Part shown: one piece after another, positions 15,479-25,193 of the stretch
Position numbering within the stretch: position 1 is the stretch's first letter
Layout of the letters: every line of letters begins with the position of its first letter
Source: Bacillota bacterium
GTDB lineage: Bacteria > Bacillota > Clostridia > Peptostreptococcales > Acidaminobacteraceae
NCBI GenBank assembly: GCA_030529225.1
Contig: JAUMXH010000001.1
Span: 1 to 64,000 of the forward strand
Length of the DNA stretch: 64,000 nucleotides
Direction: 5' to 3'
Notes under the pieces: generated by a model
What the model was told of the DNA's origin: nothing
Database searches by the model: none
What the model saw: the letters and a program-made list of their open reading frames with translations, nothing else
Made by a program: the position numbers and the translations under genes

Positions 15479-17365
15479 CTAATAATCCAAGTAGTTGATT
15501 CGGTCAAAAAACTCTTGGTACACTGCGTTGTCAATATAATAAAATCGATCCAACACCTCGATCGGTTTTGACGTTTTGGTAATCTTGGCATTCGGGTTGA
15601 CGGGCTTATAAGCATCGCCCTGTTCCTTTTTCAGAACCTGGCTGTCCAAGTCGAAAACCCTCCAAGAGCCGCTGATCATACACTCGGTGTAAAGGTGTTT
15701 TCCGTGAATATTCTCGCCCTGAATCAGCCTGCACGGAATTTCCGCGCTGCGCATCAGGGAGCAGAGGTAGATATTGGCATTTATACTGCTTACCCCCTGG
15801 CGGATATCCAAGGTGTCCGCCGATTTCGGTTCGGATTCGGCAAAGTAAGTCGACGGATGGTAGGCGACTTTCCTCGCGGTCGCTTCAAAGATTTTAAGGG
15901 CTACCTGATAGTCGTTCATATAGCTGTCATCCGCATCTCTCTCTTTTAGGATTTGCTCCAAATCCTGTTTTACGTTGCTCGCATCCGGTCTGACAAACTC
16001 GCCGGGAACCAGGTAGTAAATATTCTTTGCCGAGAGGTTGACGATGTTGAATTGAAGCAGGATTTCTTCCCGAGCGTTTTCATCCAACCTGAACAGTTTG
16101 ACATTGTGTTTACCGATGCCGAAGGGAGCGTAAATCAGGGATTCAAACTTTCCGGACTCATCGACGCGAATCACCGAGAGTTTCTTTTGTTTGTTGCGAT
16201 TCACCAAAACATAGAGGTTTTTGCGCTCCGGATCCTCGGTCGTTCCGGCAAACCTGAACTTGTCGTGAATTTCCATACTCGAGTGAAGTTTCGACTTGAT
16301 CAGGAATCCGAGCTCGGAAAGTCTCGGGTACTCGATGTAGTGTTCGTAAACCGTGCTCACATCGTAAGGAGGCAATTTCAGCGATGAGAGGGAGTGTTCA
16401 AAGTCCTGCAACACTTGGTGTTTGAGCGTATTCTTGGAATGTGCAAAGTGAAACTCGTAGCGCTTTCCGTTTTCCACACACAAATAGTGTGCGTGATGTT
16501 TGAGCTCCGGCTCTTCCCTCTCATGCGCTCTGTCTTTCAGTCCGTCCTCCGGCCTCGCCCCGCTTTCTTTGCTCTTCGCTTCGGAGCCCTTCCAATCATC
16601 TGATTCTTGTTTTTGGATTTTTTCTATGCTATAATACTGCACATAAAAGTTACGATTGTCTGTAACTAATTTCGATTTTGATGTATTGATTACATTGAAC
16701 TCATTGGAAGGATGTTCGCTTCTCAGAAGGTTCTCCAAGTAGCTATCCGGGTCGATAGGACTGTCATCATTTGTTATTTTAATTTTAAAACCATATTTTT
16801 CATACGGGTTGTCGATGCCGAAGTAGGAGTCCTTTAAGTAACTCCACCCCTCCGGTAGGGCGATGCTCAGACCGAGTTCTTCAAATTTATATTCTCGATT
16901 GAGTTTAGCATTGAGGTAGACGTATTCCGTGTCAAATCTGCTCGTCAGTTCAATTTTATTCTCCTGCACACGCTCATCCAAATGGAGGAAATCACAGTGA
17001 AATTTTAGAGGAGCATAGGTTTTTCCGTCGATGAGGGTGACCGGTTCACGAAAAGTATGCTTGTTGCCGTTAATATAGATGAAGTTTCTGTCGATGAACA
17101 GCTTTGCAAACGAGTTGTTGTAGTAACAGTTTAACTTTTTTTGGTGCTCATAGTAGTCAGTGTGTGCATGCATCACATCCAAGATATTTTTTACAGGGAG
17201 CATAATCGTTCCGTTTTTTACAAGAACAGGGTCATTCAAGACCAGTGGTTTAGAATTTAAAAAGATAGTGAATTTTTTATCATCAGCGAGATCGGCAGTT
17301 CCAAAAGCGTCAAGAAAGAGTAGTAAGATTGTAAGAAACAGTGTTATGAGGAGTTTTCTCTTCAT
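15479..17365 (-). CDS. Secreted protein with copper-amine-oxidase-N-like and pseudo-transglutaminase domains
   Basis: 628 residues. A signal peptide (about 1-25) is followed by a copper amine oxidase N-terminal-like stalk domain (about 30-145), including IMLPVKNILDVM and KTYAPLKF. A middle region has a Lys/Glu-rich linker near 255-290, and a C-terminal transglutaminase-core-like domain lies at about 500-600. In that core the usual Cys is replaced by Ser526-Ser527 (RQGVSS), while the His (GKHLYTE) and Asp (VFDLDS) elements remain, so thiol catalysis is unlikely. The second ATG (17365) is chosen because GGAG sits one base before the first ATG and 7 before the second. It is upstream of the PTS-type permease gene. 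Confidence 0.8.
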   Translation of the reverse strand: MKRKLLITLFLTILLLFLDAFGTADLADDKKFTIFLNSKPLVLNDPVLVKNGTIMLPVKNILDVMHAHTDYYEHQKKLNCYYNNSFAKLFIDRNFIYINGNKHTFREPVTLIDGKTYAPLKFHCDFLHLDERVQENKIELTSRFDTEYVYLNAKLNREYKFEELGLSIALPEGWSYLKDSYFGIDNPYEKYGFKIKITNDDSPIDPDSYLENLLRSEHPSNEFNVINTSKSKLVTDNRNFYVQYYSIEKIQKQESDDWKGSEAKSKESGARPEDGLKDRAHEREEPELKHHAHYLCVENGKRYEFHFAHSKNTLKHQVLQDFEHSLSSLKLPPYDVSTVYEHYIEYPRLSELGFLIKSKLHSSMEIHDKFRFAGTTEDPERKNLYVLVNRNKQKKLSVIRVDESGKFESLIYAPFGIGKHNVKLFRLDENAREEILLQFNIVNLSAKNIYYLVPGEFVRPDASNVKQDLEQILKERDADDSYMNDYQVALKIFEATARKVAYHPSTYFAESEPKSADTLDIRQGVSSINANIYLCSLMRSAEIPCRLIQGENIHGKHLYTECMISGSWRVFDLDSQVLKKEQGDAYKPVNPNAKITKTSKPIEVLDRFYYIDNAVYQEFFDRINYLDY

Positions 17366-17421
17366 TTTCATTCTCCGTTTTACTCACCTGGATGACAAGC
17401 TTAAATATGCCGTTGACGGTA

Positions 17422-17430
17422 ATTATAACA
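17422..17430 (-). promoter_or_regulatory. Extended -10 promoter element for the transglutaminase-like gene
   Basis: On the minus strand, TGTTATAAT has a TGn extension directly before a perfect TATAAT (17422-17427). No good -35 box is visible. It lies in the 107-base divergent spacer with rho. Confidence 0.4.
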
Positions 17431-17472
17431 TAATCCGATAGGAGAAAAAAGACTTATTTTATGGGAGGAAAC

Positions 17473-19242
17473 ATGGACAGTGAATCGTTAAAAAAAGCCA
17501 AACTCGATGAACTGAGACTCATGGCGAAGGATTTGGGAGTCAAGTATATCCAGAAGTTTAAAAAGAATGAATTGATCGAAGAGATCATCAAGATATCCAA
17601 GCAGAATGAGAGCGCTGAAGCCAAACTTGAGTCCAAGCAACCCAAGACCGGGAACGCTCGGAAGGAGAACCGGGCGGGGAAGGACGCAAAGGAGTCTGCC
17701 AAACCGAAACGAGACAAGGACGAAGCCGCGCAGGGAGCGTCGGAAGGCGGAGTCGAACAGGACCTGAAGCAGGAGGGGAAGCAGTCCGGCAGACAAGGCA
17801 GGACGAACAAGTCCTTCAGAATGAACCCCGGCGCCGGAACGGAGCGGCAAAGAACGAAGACGAATTTGAAGTTCCATGTGGAAAAGGTAACTCACGGCAA
17901 TGCTTCGGAAGCTTCAAAGGAGGGCGCGAGCGAAGACGCTTCCGCTCCCGTCAGAAGCGGAAAGGAAAGCAGTTTTCGATTGAACTTCAAATCCCAAGCG
18001 CCCGGAACTTCCGCCATTTCCCATGAAACTCGGTCGGTTTCGCAGCCCGTCCCGGCTCCGAACGGCAGAGAGCTGCCGCCTGTGGACGACAGACAGGCGA
18101 GGGAAGAGGGAGATCCGGTTGAGGGTGTTTTGGAGCTCGCCGAACAGGGCTTCGGATTTTTGAGGTTCCACAACTTTCTCTCAAGTGAGAACGATGTCTA
18201 TGTCAGTACCCCGCTGATTAAAAAATACAGGCTGAAAACCGGCGATAAGCTGACGGGTTATGCGAAATTTGCGAGGCAGAACGAGAAGTTCAGAGCGCTG
18301 TTCCGGCTGGATGCGGTCAACGGAGAGAAGCCGGAGCTTGCGATGCAGCGACTGCACTTTGACCAGCTGACCCCCGTCTATCCGAAGGAGAGGTTGAGTC
18401 TGGAAATGGGCTCGATCGACTTGGCGAGCAGGATCATCGATATCATCGCGCCGATTGGTAAGGGGCAGAGGGGCTTGATCGTCGCGCCTCCCAAGGCCGG
18501 TAAAACCATCTTATTGCAAAAGATTGCGAAGGCGATTCGGGCAAAGCACCCTGAGGTTGAGCTGATTGTCCTCCTGATCGATGAAAGGCCGGAAGAGGTG
18601 ACCGAAATGAAGCGCCTGATTGACGCGGACGTCATTTACTCGACCTTTGATGAACTCCCCGAGAACCACATAAAAGTTGCGGAAATTGTCTTGGAGCGGG
18701 CAAAGGGTCTGGTGGAAATGAATAAGGATGTCGTGATTCTTTTGGATTCCATCACAAGACTCTCGAGGGCTTACAACCTGACCATGCCTTCCAGCGGCAG
18801 AACCTTGTCCGGCGGTCTCGACCCGGGGGCTCTCCACAAACCGAAGCGATTCTTCGGCGCGGCGAGAAACACCGAGGAGAGGGGCTCTTTGACCATTTTG
18901 GCGACCGCTCTGATTGAGACGGGCAGCAGGATGGACGATGTCATCTTTGAGGAGTTCAAGGGTACCGGCAACATGGAACTCCAACTTTCCCGCAAGCTCA
19001 GCGAGAAACGCGTCTTCCCTGCGATCGATATCAACAAGTCTTCGACCAGAAGAGAGGAGCTTTTGCTCAGCCAGGGCGAGCTCGAAGTCATTTGGAATAT
19101 CAGACGGGCGCTCGCAAACAGCAACGTCCAGGATGTGACCGAATACATTTTGGAGGAGCTGATGGCGACCAAGAACAACAAAGACTTCGTAGAAATTATG
19201 AAAGGCAAGACGACATTCAGCGTGAGCGATTTCGGAGGATAG
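17473..19242 (+). CDS. rho: Transcription termination factor Rho
   Basis: Hexameric RNA helicase of 589 residues. An N-terminal Rho-N/SAP-like helical domain (about 1-45) is followed by a long charged, disordered insert (about 46-210, rich in Lys, Glu, Ser, Ala, Gln). Next comes the cold-shock-type RNA-binding domain starting [17 protein letters not shown] (about 216) and the RecA-like ATPase with Walker A PPKAGKT (about 340) and Walker [14 protein letters not shown] (about 421). The Q- and R-loop regions are conserved. The ATG at 17473 has GGGAGGAAAC before it; the in-frame ATG at 17461 overlaps that site. The recombinase gene follows after one base. Confidence 0.96.
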   Translation: MDSESLKKAKLDELRLMAKDLGVKYIQKFKKNELIEEIIKISKQNESAEAKLESKQPKTGNARKENRAGKDAKESAKPKRDKDEAAQGASEGGVEQDLKQEGKQSGRQGRTNKSFRMNPGAGTERQRTKTNLKFHVEKVTHGNASEASKEGASEDASAPVRSGKESSFRLNFKSQAPGTSAISHETRSVSQPVPAPNGRELPPVDDRQAREEGDPVEGVLELAEQGFGFLRFHNFLSSENDVYVSTPLIKKYRLKTGDKLTGYAKFARQNEKFRALFRLDAVNGEKPELAMQRLHFDQLTPVYPKERLSLEMGSIDLASRIIDIIAPIGKGQRGLIVAPPKAGKTILLQKIAKAIRAKHPEVELIVLLIDERPEEVTEMKRLIDADVIYSTFDELPENHIKVAEIVLERAKGLVEMNKDVVILLDSITRLSRAYNLTMPSSGRTLSGGLDPGALHKPKRFFGAARNTEERGSLTILATALIETGSRMDDVIFEEFKGTGNMELQLSRKLSEKRVFPAIDINKSSTRREELLLSQGELEVIWNIRRALANSNVQDVTEYILEELMATKNNKDFVEIMKGKTTFSVSDFGG

Positions 19243-19243
19243 A

Positions 19244-20374
19244 TTGGAAGTGCAGAATAAGGGCTCAAAGCCGAACAATATCGTGGCTTCTCAGAGCAGG
19301 TTGAAGGATGAGTGCGTGGAGTTGGAGCGCGAGCTCCCGGATTTTCTGTACGATTATTTTTTGTATTTGCGCTCCTCCGTCGCCACCTCAACGCGGCACG
19401 CTTATTTGTTGGAACTCAGGTTTTTTCTGAACTATTTGGTGATGGAGACCTCTCTGACGCAAGCGGAGGAAATCAAAAAAATCAGCCTGAAAGAGTTCCA
19501 ATCTTTGAGCGCCAAGGATATCAACCGTTTTTTGAGCGGCTACTGCAGTCACTACGAGAAGTATCTTGACGGCAGGAGAATCGTAATCGAGAACGACAAC
19601 AAGAGTCTCTCGAGGAAAAAATCGGCCCTTGCCGTGATGTTCAAATTTTTGTATCGGGACGGAAGCCTGGATTATGATATCTCCGGCGGTTTCAACCCGA
19701 TTAAGATTCCGAAAAAACAGTCCGATGCAATCAAACGCTTGGAAATCGAGGAAGTGAATCTGATGATGGAGGCGGTCACAAGCGGTGCCGGCCTGGCGAA
19801 AAGCGAGCTCCGATTCTGGGAAAAGACAAAGTATCGGGACAGGGCGATCCTCCTCCTCTTCACGACCTACGGCTTGAGACTGAAGGAACTTTGGCAGCTC
19901 AATGTCTCTTCATTCGATTTTGACAAGGAAGAGTTTACGGTCTACAGAAAGAGAGACAAGCAGGTCAGCATGCCGATCAACAAGAGTGCAAAAAAGGTTT
20001 TGCAGGACTATTTGGAGCTTGAGAGGCCGGGGAACGAGGAACTTGATGAGGAGGACAGGGATGCCCTCTTCCTTTCGTTGCGAAAAAAAAGAATCACCGA
20101 GAAGGCGATTCGCAACCTCGTCAAAAAATATACTTCGATTGCTCTGAAATCGAGTAGGAGACAGGGCTACAGCCCGCATAAATTGCGGGCGACGACCGCT
20201 TCTGCCCTGATTGAATACGGATTTTCCATCTTCGATGTGCAAAATTTGATGGATCACGATCATGTGACGACGACTCAGCTCTATGCCCAGCACAGAAAGC
20301 ACGCAAAGAAAGAGATTATAGATGACTATGAGCTCCTGGATGAAAGGGAACGGAAGGGATCTGAATCACGATAA
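19244..20374 (+). CDS. Tyrosine recombinase, XerC/XerD-like
   Basis: Site-specific recombinase of 376 residues. An N-terminal SAM-like core-binding domain (about 25-125) precedes the catalytic domain, which has the full tyrosine recombinase set: Arg212 (TYGLRLKEL), His312 and Arg315 (PHKLRA), His338 and the nucleophile Tyr347 ([10 protein letters not shown]). It could be the chromosomal dimer-resolution enzyme; the absence of integrase-type N-terminal domains, attachment sites or phage genes argues against a mobile element. The start is TTG at 19244 with GGAGGA just before the rho stop codon, so it is tightly coupled to rho. Confidence 0.88.
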   Translation: MEVQNKGSKPNNIVASQSRLKDECVELERELPDFLYDYFLYLRSSVATSTRHAYLLELRFFLNYLVMETSLTQAEEIKKISLKEFQSLSAKDINRFLSGYCSHYEKYLDGRRIVIENDNKSLSRKKSALAVMFKFLYRDGSLDYDISGGFNPIKIPKKQSDAIKRLEIEEVNLMMEAVTSGAGLAKSELRFWEKTKYRDRAILLLFTTYGLRLKELWQLNVSSFDFDKEEFTVYRKRDKQVSMPINKSAKKVLQDYLELERPGNEELDEEDRDALFLSLRKKRITEKAIRNLVKKYTSIALKSSRRQGYSPHKLRATTASALIEYGFSIFDVQNLMDHDHVTTTQLYAQHRKHAKKEIIDDYELLDERERKGSESR

Positions 20375-20382
20375 AGGGAGGA

Positions 20383-20946
20383 TCAGCGAATGAGCTGTCT
20401 GCTCCTTTGGTAAATGGACACCAGGCTAAGGGCGCTCATAAGGACCACTGTCAGAACCATAATTTGATCAAAAACAGTTCGGTCGATCAGCGATTCCAAC
20501 AGGAGGGTCTGAATCGGCATCGCGTACAGAACGATTGAAACAAAGCGGCCGATCGGGTCGAAAAGAAAGACCCTCTCCCTCCTTGCCTTCCGATTGGATA
20601 AATAGGAAGTGAACAGGAATTCCGAAAACTTAATCAGGGTGACGGCAAGAATCCCAAAGGGCAGGAGGCCTCGCTGATACAAATAATAGTTGGCGCTCAA
20701 AATGAAGAAAAAGTCGGTCGCCACGTCCAGGACGGCGCCCGGCCTGCTCTCTACCCGGTAACGGCGCGCCAGTTTTCCATCCATATAATCGGATAAAAAG
20801 AGGAAGAGAAACAGGGCGCTGCAGACGAATAAACGGCCTTCCTTCAAGAAAATCGCCATGTTGAATGCGATGGTAACGGGAACCCGTGACAGGGTCAGGG
20901 CATTCACAAACAGCCGGATTCGTGATTGAGGAGGATTCTTAGTCAT
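20383..20946 (-). CDS. CDP-alcohol phosphatidyltransferase family protein
   Basis: Membrane enzyme of 187 residues with several hydrophobic helices. The signature D-x2-D-G-x2-A-R-x8-G-x3-D-x3-D is exact (starting DYMDGKLARR, about residue 49). Members transfer a phosphatidyl group from CDP-diacylglycerol to glycerol 3-phosphate, inositol or another alcohol; PgsA-like activity is possible but the acceptor cannot be assigned. Its ATG overlaps the end of the TetR-family gene by 8 bases with GGAGGG upstream, so it is co-translated with that regulator and probably controlled by it. Confidence 0.87.
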   Translation of the reverse strand: MTKNPPQSRIRLFVNALTLSRVPVTIAFNMAIFLKEGRLFVCSALFLFLFLSDYMDGKLARRYRVESRPGAVLDVATDFFFILSANYYLYQRGLLPFGILAVTLIKFSEFLFTSYLSNRKARRERVFLFDPIGRFVSIVLYAMPIQTLLLESLIDRTVFDQIMVLTVVLMSALSLVSIYQRSRQLIR

Positions 20947-21526
20947 TTTTCTTTTCCCTCCGTTCCGATAAAATCCCTTTTACAAAGTAGAGCAATAAGA
21001 ACTGAATGACCTCGTTGTATCCTTCAAAATCCGCCTCCGTGATATGGCAGTCTACAAAGTACATAAATTCGTAGACGCGTTTGAGTTTCTGTAAAACGTG
21101 TTCTTCCAATTCCAGCTCCCGCATCTTCTCTTCAAGGAGGGAGGACAAAAACTGATGAAATCGATTTTCCGCTCTTCCCTGTTCTGAGTCGTAGTAGCGA
21201 TGCAATACCTTTGAAATTTTTGGATTGCTCCACTCGGCCATAATCTTATTTCCGAACAAGTGGCGGTTGGTCACGCTGAAAAGGTCTTCTATCAGCGCTT
21301 CCATCGGTTTCTTCCAGTCGACCTGTTCTACAATCGAGCTTCTTACCCTGTCATTCTCCAGGATGTAAACTTCTAAAAACAGCTCTTCTTTTGACGGAAA
21401 ATACTTATAAAAGGAGCCCGTTGCTATCGAGAGCGCTTCGGTAATCTCGGTAATGGCAGTGTTCTTATAGCCTTTTTTTGCAAAAATGCTTCGCGCCTTT
21501 TGCACGATTTCTTCTTTGCTTAACAT
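20939..21526 (-). CDS. TetR/AcrR family transcriptional regulator
   Basis: 195 residues. The N-terminal helix-turn-helix region (about 5-50) contains IFAKKGYKNTAITEITEAL and GSFYKYFPSKEELF, classic TetR features; the C-terminal ligand and dimer domain is divergent. The ATG at 21526 is preferred (GGAGGG five bases upstream) over an adjacent TTG at 21529. A promoter (TTGACA-17-TATGAT) and a perfect 10-bp inverted repeat lie just upstream, indicating autorepression. The overlap with the CDP-alcohol phosphatidyltransferase gene suggests it senses a lipid or membrane-active ligand; that is inference. Confidence 0.9.
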   Translation of the reverse strand: MLSKEEIVQKARSIFAKKGYKNTAITEITEALSIATGSFYKYFPSKEELFLEVYILENDRVRSSIVEQVDWKKPMEALIEDLFSVTNRHLFGNKIMAEWSNPKISKVLHRYYDSEQGRAENRFHQFLSSLLEEKMRELELEEHVLQKLKRVYEFMYFVDCHITEADFEGYNEVIQFLLLYFVKGILSERREKKND

Positions 21527-21536
21527 CAAACCCTCC

Positions 21537-21568
21537 TATGAATGAACGAAAAATTATATTCATTCATA
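21537..21568. promoter_or_regulatory. TetR-type operator (perfect inverted repeat)
   Basis: TATGAATGAA (21537-21546) and TTCATTCATA (21559-21568) are perfect inverted repeats with 12 bases between. The site begins right next to the -10 box of the TetR gene promoter and reaches its ribosome binding site, so binding would block transcription of the regulator and its partner. Confidence 0.75.
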
Positions 21569-21597
21569 ATCATATCACAGATTTTCTTCGATGTCAA
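21569..21597 (-). promoter_or_regulatory. Promoter of the tetR-phosphatidyltransferase operon
   Basis: On the minus strand, a perfect -35 TTGACA (21592-21597), a 17-base spacer and -10 TATGAT (21569-21574). Confidence 0.8.
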
Positions 21598-21694
21598 AGC
21601 ATAAGATGCTCCGCTTGCTTATCCGCCTTCCTTCCCGCATTTTCCGGAAAGGAAGAACGATGCCTCGGGAAGCATGCTTTTCTTGCGTCCCTTA

Positions 21695-21724
21695 TTGGAA
21701 TTACAAATACGTTTGTGATAGAAT
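21695..21724 (+). promoter_or_regulatory. Promoter of selA-selB
   Basis: -35 TTGGAA (21695-21700), an 18-base spacer and -10 TAGAAT (21719-21724), about 37 bases before the selA ATG. Confidence 0.5.
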
Positions 21725-21760
21725 GTTCATGGTTTAGATTGGATGAGCTAGGAGAAAAGA

Positions 21761-23188
21761 ATGAACAAGAATGAACTCTATAAGACCCTGCCGAAGGTGG
21801 ATGACCTTCTGGCAAGGGAAGGGATTGTGGATTTATCCAAAGAGCTTCCGAATTCCATTATCAATGAAGCAATCAATGAGATTTTGGATGGGATTCGATC
21901 AAAAATAAAGAATTCTACGGAAGACGAGCTTTCTAAATTTTCCGTAAATGTTGATAAAATCGTGCAAGACATTCTCCATTATGCGGGCGACCTCTACGCG
22001 GACAAGCTAAGACCGGTGGTCAATGCGAGCGGGGTTGTGATTCACACCAATTTGGGAAGGTCCGTGTTGAGCCGGGAAGCCGTAAAGGTGGCGATGGATA
22101 ATGCATGTAGATATAACAACCTGGAACTGGATTTGAAGAGCGGGAAGCGCGGGAGTCGCTATCAGCACCTGGAAGACTTGATTTGCAGGGTGACCGGTGC
22201 GGAGGCGGCGCATGTTGTGAACAACAATGCCGCGGCCGTAATCCTGGTCCTTTCGGAGCTCGCCAAGGGTAAGAACATTCCGGTTTCCAGGGGGGAACTG
22301 GTGGAAATCGGCGGGTCTTTTCGGGTTCCCGAGATTATGAAACTCTCCTCTTGTGAGCTGAGAGAGATCGGTTGCACCAACAAGACGAACATCGATGACT
22401 ATAGAAAGGCGATTGACGAGAATACCGCTCTTCTTTTAAAGGTGCACAGCTCCAATTATAAGATTTTGGGATTTACGGATTCGCCGAGTTTGGAAGAACT
22501 CTCCGAGCTCGCGAAAGAAAAAGGGATTCCGTTTTACTATGATATCGGAAGCGGAAGCATCTTCAACTTGACCGAGCTGAAGAGTTTTGAAAAGCCGGTC
22601 GATGAGCCGACCGTTCGCGAGGCGATTGAACGGGGCGTGGACATCGTGAGTTTTTCGGGCGACAAGCTTTTGGGTTCGGCCCAGGCGGGCATCATCGTCG
22701 GGAAAAAAGAGTACATCGATCGGATGAAGAAAAACCAACTCACCAGAGCCCTGCGCGTCGACAAAATCATTATCTCGGTCTTGGAGCAGACCTTTAAGGC
22801 CTATTTGGATACTCGCTTGGCGACTAAGAAAATTCCGACCTTGAGCATGCTTTCGATGACGGAGGAGGAGACGAGAAACCGGGTGGAGGCACTTTTATCC
22901 GTCCTCAAGGAGTACGAAGCCTTTTATCGTTTTGAAATGGTGGAGGATTCTTCCGAAGTCGGCGGCGGTTCACTTCCGGAGAGCAGGATGAAGAGTGTCC
23001 TTCTCTCGGTGGAAGCCGAGGGGCTCAGCGCTGAAAAGCTCCTCAAATCCTTGAGGGACTTTGAAACGCCGATCATAGCAAGAATCAAAAACGACAAGGT
23101 CATGATCGACACCAGGGCCTTACTGGAAGGGGATTTCGAAATCATCCGACGAGCCCTGTACGTGATTCAGAGCAGAAGTGCATCTTAG
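21761..23188 (+). CDS. selA: L-seryl-tRNA(Sec) selenium transferase
   Basis: PLP enzyme of 475 residues that converts Ser-tRNA(Sec) to selenocysteinyl-tRNA(Sec) using selenophosphate. An N-terminal helical SelA domain (LPKVDDLL near residue 6) is followed by the fold-type I catalytic domain, with NASGVVIHTNLGRSVLS and the PLP lysine Lys302 in FSGDKLLGSAQAG. The length is normal. AGGAG precedes the ATG. selB follows 48 bases downstream; selD and the tRNA-Sec gene (selC) are not in the window. Confidence 0.95.
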   Translation: MNKNELYKTLPKVDDLLAREGIVDLSKELPNSIINEAINEILDGIRSKIKNSTEDELSKFSVNVDKIVQDILHYAGDLYADKLRPVVNASGVVIHTNLGRSVLSREAVKVAMDNACRYNNLELDLKSGKRGSRYQHLEDLICRVTGAEAAHVVNNNAAAVILVLSELAKGKNIPVSRGELVEIGGSFRVPEIMKLSSCELREIGCTNKTNIDDYRKAIDENTALLLKVHSSNYKILGFTDSPSLEELSELAKEKGIPFYYDIGSGSIFNLTELKSFEKPVDEPTVREAIERGVDIVSFSGDKLLGSAQAGIIVGKKEYIDRMKKNQLTRALRVDKIIISVLEQTFKAYLDTRLATKKIPTLSMLSMTEEETRNRVEALLSVLKEYEAFYRFEMVEDSSEVGGGSLPESRMKSVLLSVEAEGLSAEKLLKSLRDFETPIIARIKNDKVMIDTRALLEGDFEIIRRALYVIQSRSAS

Positions 23189-23236
23189 AAGGAAGGAAGC
23201 GAGTGTATCGCAGGATGGAAACGGTGAAAAACGAAG

Positions 23237-25135
23237 ATGAGTAATATAATAGTAGGAACTGCGGGGCACATCGATCACGGCAAGTCGACCCTGATCAAAC
23301 GGCTCAGCCACATCGACCCCGACAGGCTAAAGGAAGAAAAAAAGCGAGGCATTACCATAGAGCTCGGCTTCGCCTATTTTGATTTGCCTAACGGCAAGCG
23401 AGTCGGTATCGTGGATGTTCCGGGGCATGAAAAATTCATTAAGCACATGCTCGCCGGGGCGGGAGGAATCGACCTCGTACTTTTGGTGGTCGCTGCGGAC
23501 GAATGCATCATGCCGCAAACAAGGGAACACCTCGATATTTTGGGACTGCTCGGAATCGAGAAAGGAATCATTTGCCTGACCAAGTGCGACATGGTTGACG
23601 CGGAATGGAAGGAAATGGTGAAGATGGAGATTCGCGAGGAGCTCGACAAGAGCTTTCTCAAGGATGCGAGCCTCATCGAAATCTCCCTTGATGACGAGGC
23701 GGGAATCGAGGCGCTCAAGGAAGAAATCGAGAGGCTGGCTTCCGATTTAAAACCTCGAAATGCAAACGGTTCTCCCAGACTTTCGGTCGACCGGGTCTTT
23801 TCCATCACCGGATTCGGAACCGTTGTTACAGGAACCCTTCTTGAGGGTAAAATCTCTGTTGGAGACAGGCTGGACTTGTATCCGAAATCCTTGGAGGCGA
23901 GAATCAGAAACATCCAGGTCCATTCGGAGGATGTGAAGGTCGCGTACGCAGGGCAAAGGGTCGCGATCAATATCGCCAACCTGTCGAAGGATGAAATCGA
24001 AAGAGGGGACGTCCTCGCCGAGAGCGGTACGATGAAACCGGCCTTTATCATCGACGCGACTGTCAGCCTGCTCGAGAATTCCAAGAGGGAACTGCATAAT
24101 TGGGCGCGCGTCCGCCTGTATACCGGGGCAAAGGAGGTGCTCGCGCGAGTGGTTCTTCTGGATCGGGAGACCTTGAAGCCGGGAGAGTCCGCCCTCGTAC
24201 AGTTTCGCTTGGAAGACAAGGTAGTGGTAAAATACAATGACAGGTTTGTGATTCGCTTTTACTCTCCGCTGGAGACCATAGGCGGGGGGACGGTGCTGGA
24301 TTCCAACGCGAGAAAGCACAAGCGCTTTCATGACGAGGTCATTCAGGATTTGATCAGCAAAAATTCAGGGGACGAGGGCATGGTCCTTGAGGACATCATT
24401 TTCAAAGAGTCCGAAAAACTTTTAAGCTTTGAGTACCTGCTCGAAAAGACCGGATTTGACAAGGAGAAATTGCATGCCCTGCTCGAGTCGCTGATTCACG
24501 AGAAAACCGTTCTGCTCTTGGATGGAAGGTATTATTTCCACAACGCCTTCCTCGACGGGAAGAACGATGAACTCTTTGAATACTTGCATCAGTTTTATCA
24601 GAAGAATCCGCTGAAACTCGGTATTGCCAAGGACGAAATCAGGAGTCGTCTCTTCGGGAACATGAAGGCAAAGCTCTTCGACGAGCTTCTGGCCCGAATC
24701 TTTGCCTTTGAAAAGGTCAAGGAGCAGGACGGTCAAATTATGACCGTGGACAGGCGGATCGTGTACGATGCAAAACAGGAAAAAATCAAGGACGCTCTGC
24801 TCAAGTATTATCGGGAGGCGGGATATGGCCCCGAGAACCTGAATCTCGTCGAAGAGGAGCTCGGCATCAAAAAAGCCGACAAGGCGGTCTACGAAAGTTT
24901 GGTGAGCGCCGGGGAACTCGTCCGTCTGAACGAGGCGGTGAACCTGAGCCGGCAGCACTTTGAGGCGGCGAGGGGAAGCCTGCTCGCCGAGTTGGAAAAG
25001 AATGGGGAGATTTCGCTGGCAACTTACCGAGACCTGCTCGGCACTTCCCGAAAAATAGCCGTCGCTCTCTTGGATTATTTTGATAAGGTCGGCTTGACCA
25101 GAAGGGTGGACGATATTAGAAAATTAGCAAAATAA
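23237..25135 (+). CDS. selB: Selenocysteine-specific translation elongation factor SelB
   Basis: GTPase of 632 residues that delivers Sec-tRNA to UGA codons at SECIS elements. The G domain starts [17 protein letters not shown], continues with [10 protein letters not shown] and DVPGHEKF, and has TKCD as the guanine motif. Domains II and III follow, then a C-terminal region (about 370-632) of winged-helix repeats that binds the SECIS hairpin. The length is typical. It sits directly after selA in an operon. No selenoprotein gene was recognised in the window. Confidence 0.95.
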   Translation: MSNIIVGTAGHIDHGKSTLIKRLSHIDPDRLKEEKKRGITIELGFAYFDLPNGKRVGIVDVPGHEKFIKHMLAGAGGIDLVLLVVAADECIMPQTREHLDILGLLGIEKGIICLTKCDMVDAEWKEMVKMEIREELDKSFLKDASLIEISLDDEAGIEALKEEIERLASDLKPRNANGSPRLSVDRVFSITGFGTVVTGTLLEGKISVGDRLDLYPKSLEARIRNIQVHSEDVKVAYAGQRVAINIANLSKDEIERGDVLAESGTMKPAFIIDATVSLLENSKRELHNWARVRLYTGAKEVLARVVLLDRETLKPGESALVQFRLEDKVVVKYNDRFVIRFYSPLETIGGGTVLDSNARKHKRFHDEVIQDLISKNSGDEGMVLEDIIFKESEKLLSFEYLLEKTGFDKEKLHALLESLIHEKTVLLLDGRYYFHNAFLDGKNDELFEYLHQFYQKNPLKLGIAKDEIRSRLFGNMKAKLFDELLARIFAFEKVKEQDGQIMTVDRRIVYDAKQEKIKDALLKYYREAGYGPENLNLVEEELGIKKADKAVYESLVSAGELVRLNEAVNLSRQHFEAARGSLLAELEKNGEISLATYRDLLGTSRKIAVALLDYFDKVGLTRRVDDIRKLAK

Positions 25136-25193
25136 CGGGAGTCACATCCCGATTAATCGGAGATATATCGGTAAGAAAGGAAGAGGTGAAGAA

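Noticed and set aside
19244-20374. Xer-like recombinase as sign of a mobile element
   Set aside because: It is translationally coupled to rho, and no att repeats, tRNA disruption, phage or transfer genes are nearby.
25136-25193. Search for selC (tRNA-Sec) near selAB
   Set aside because: The gap is only 58 bases and shows no tRNA stems; none was seen elsewhere in the intergenic regions.
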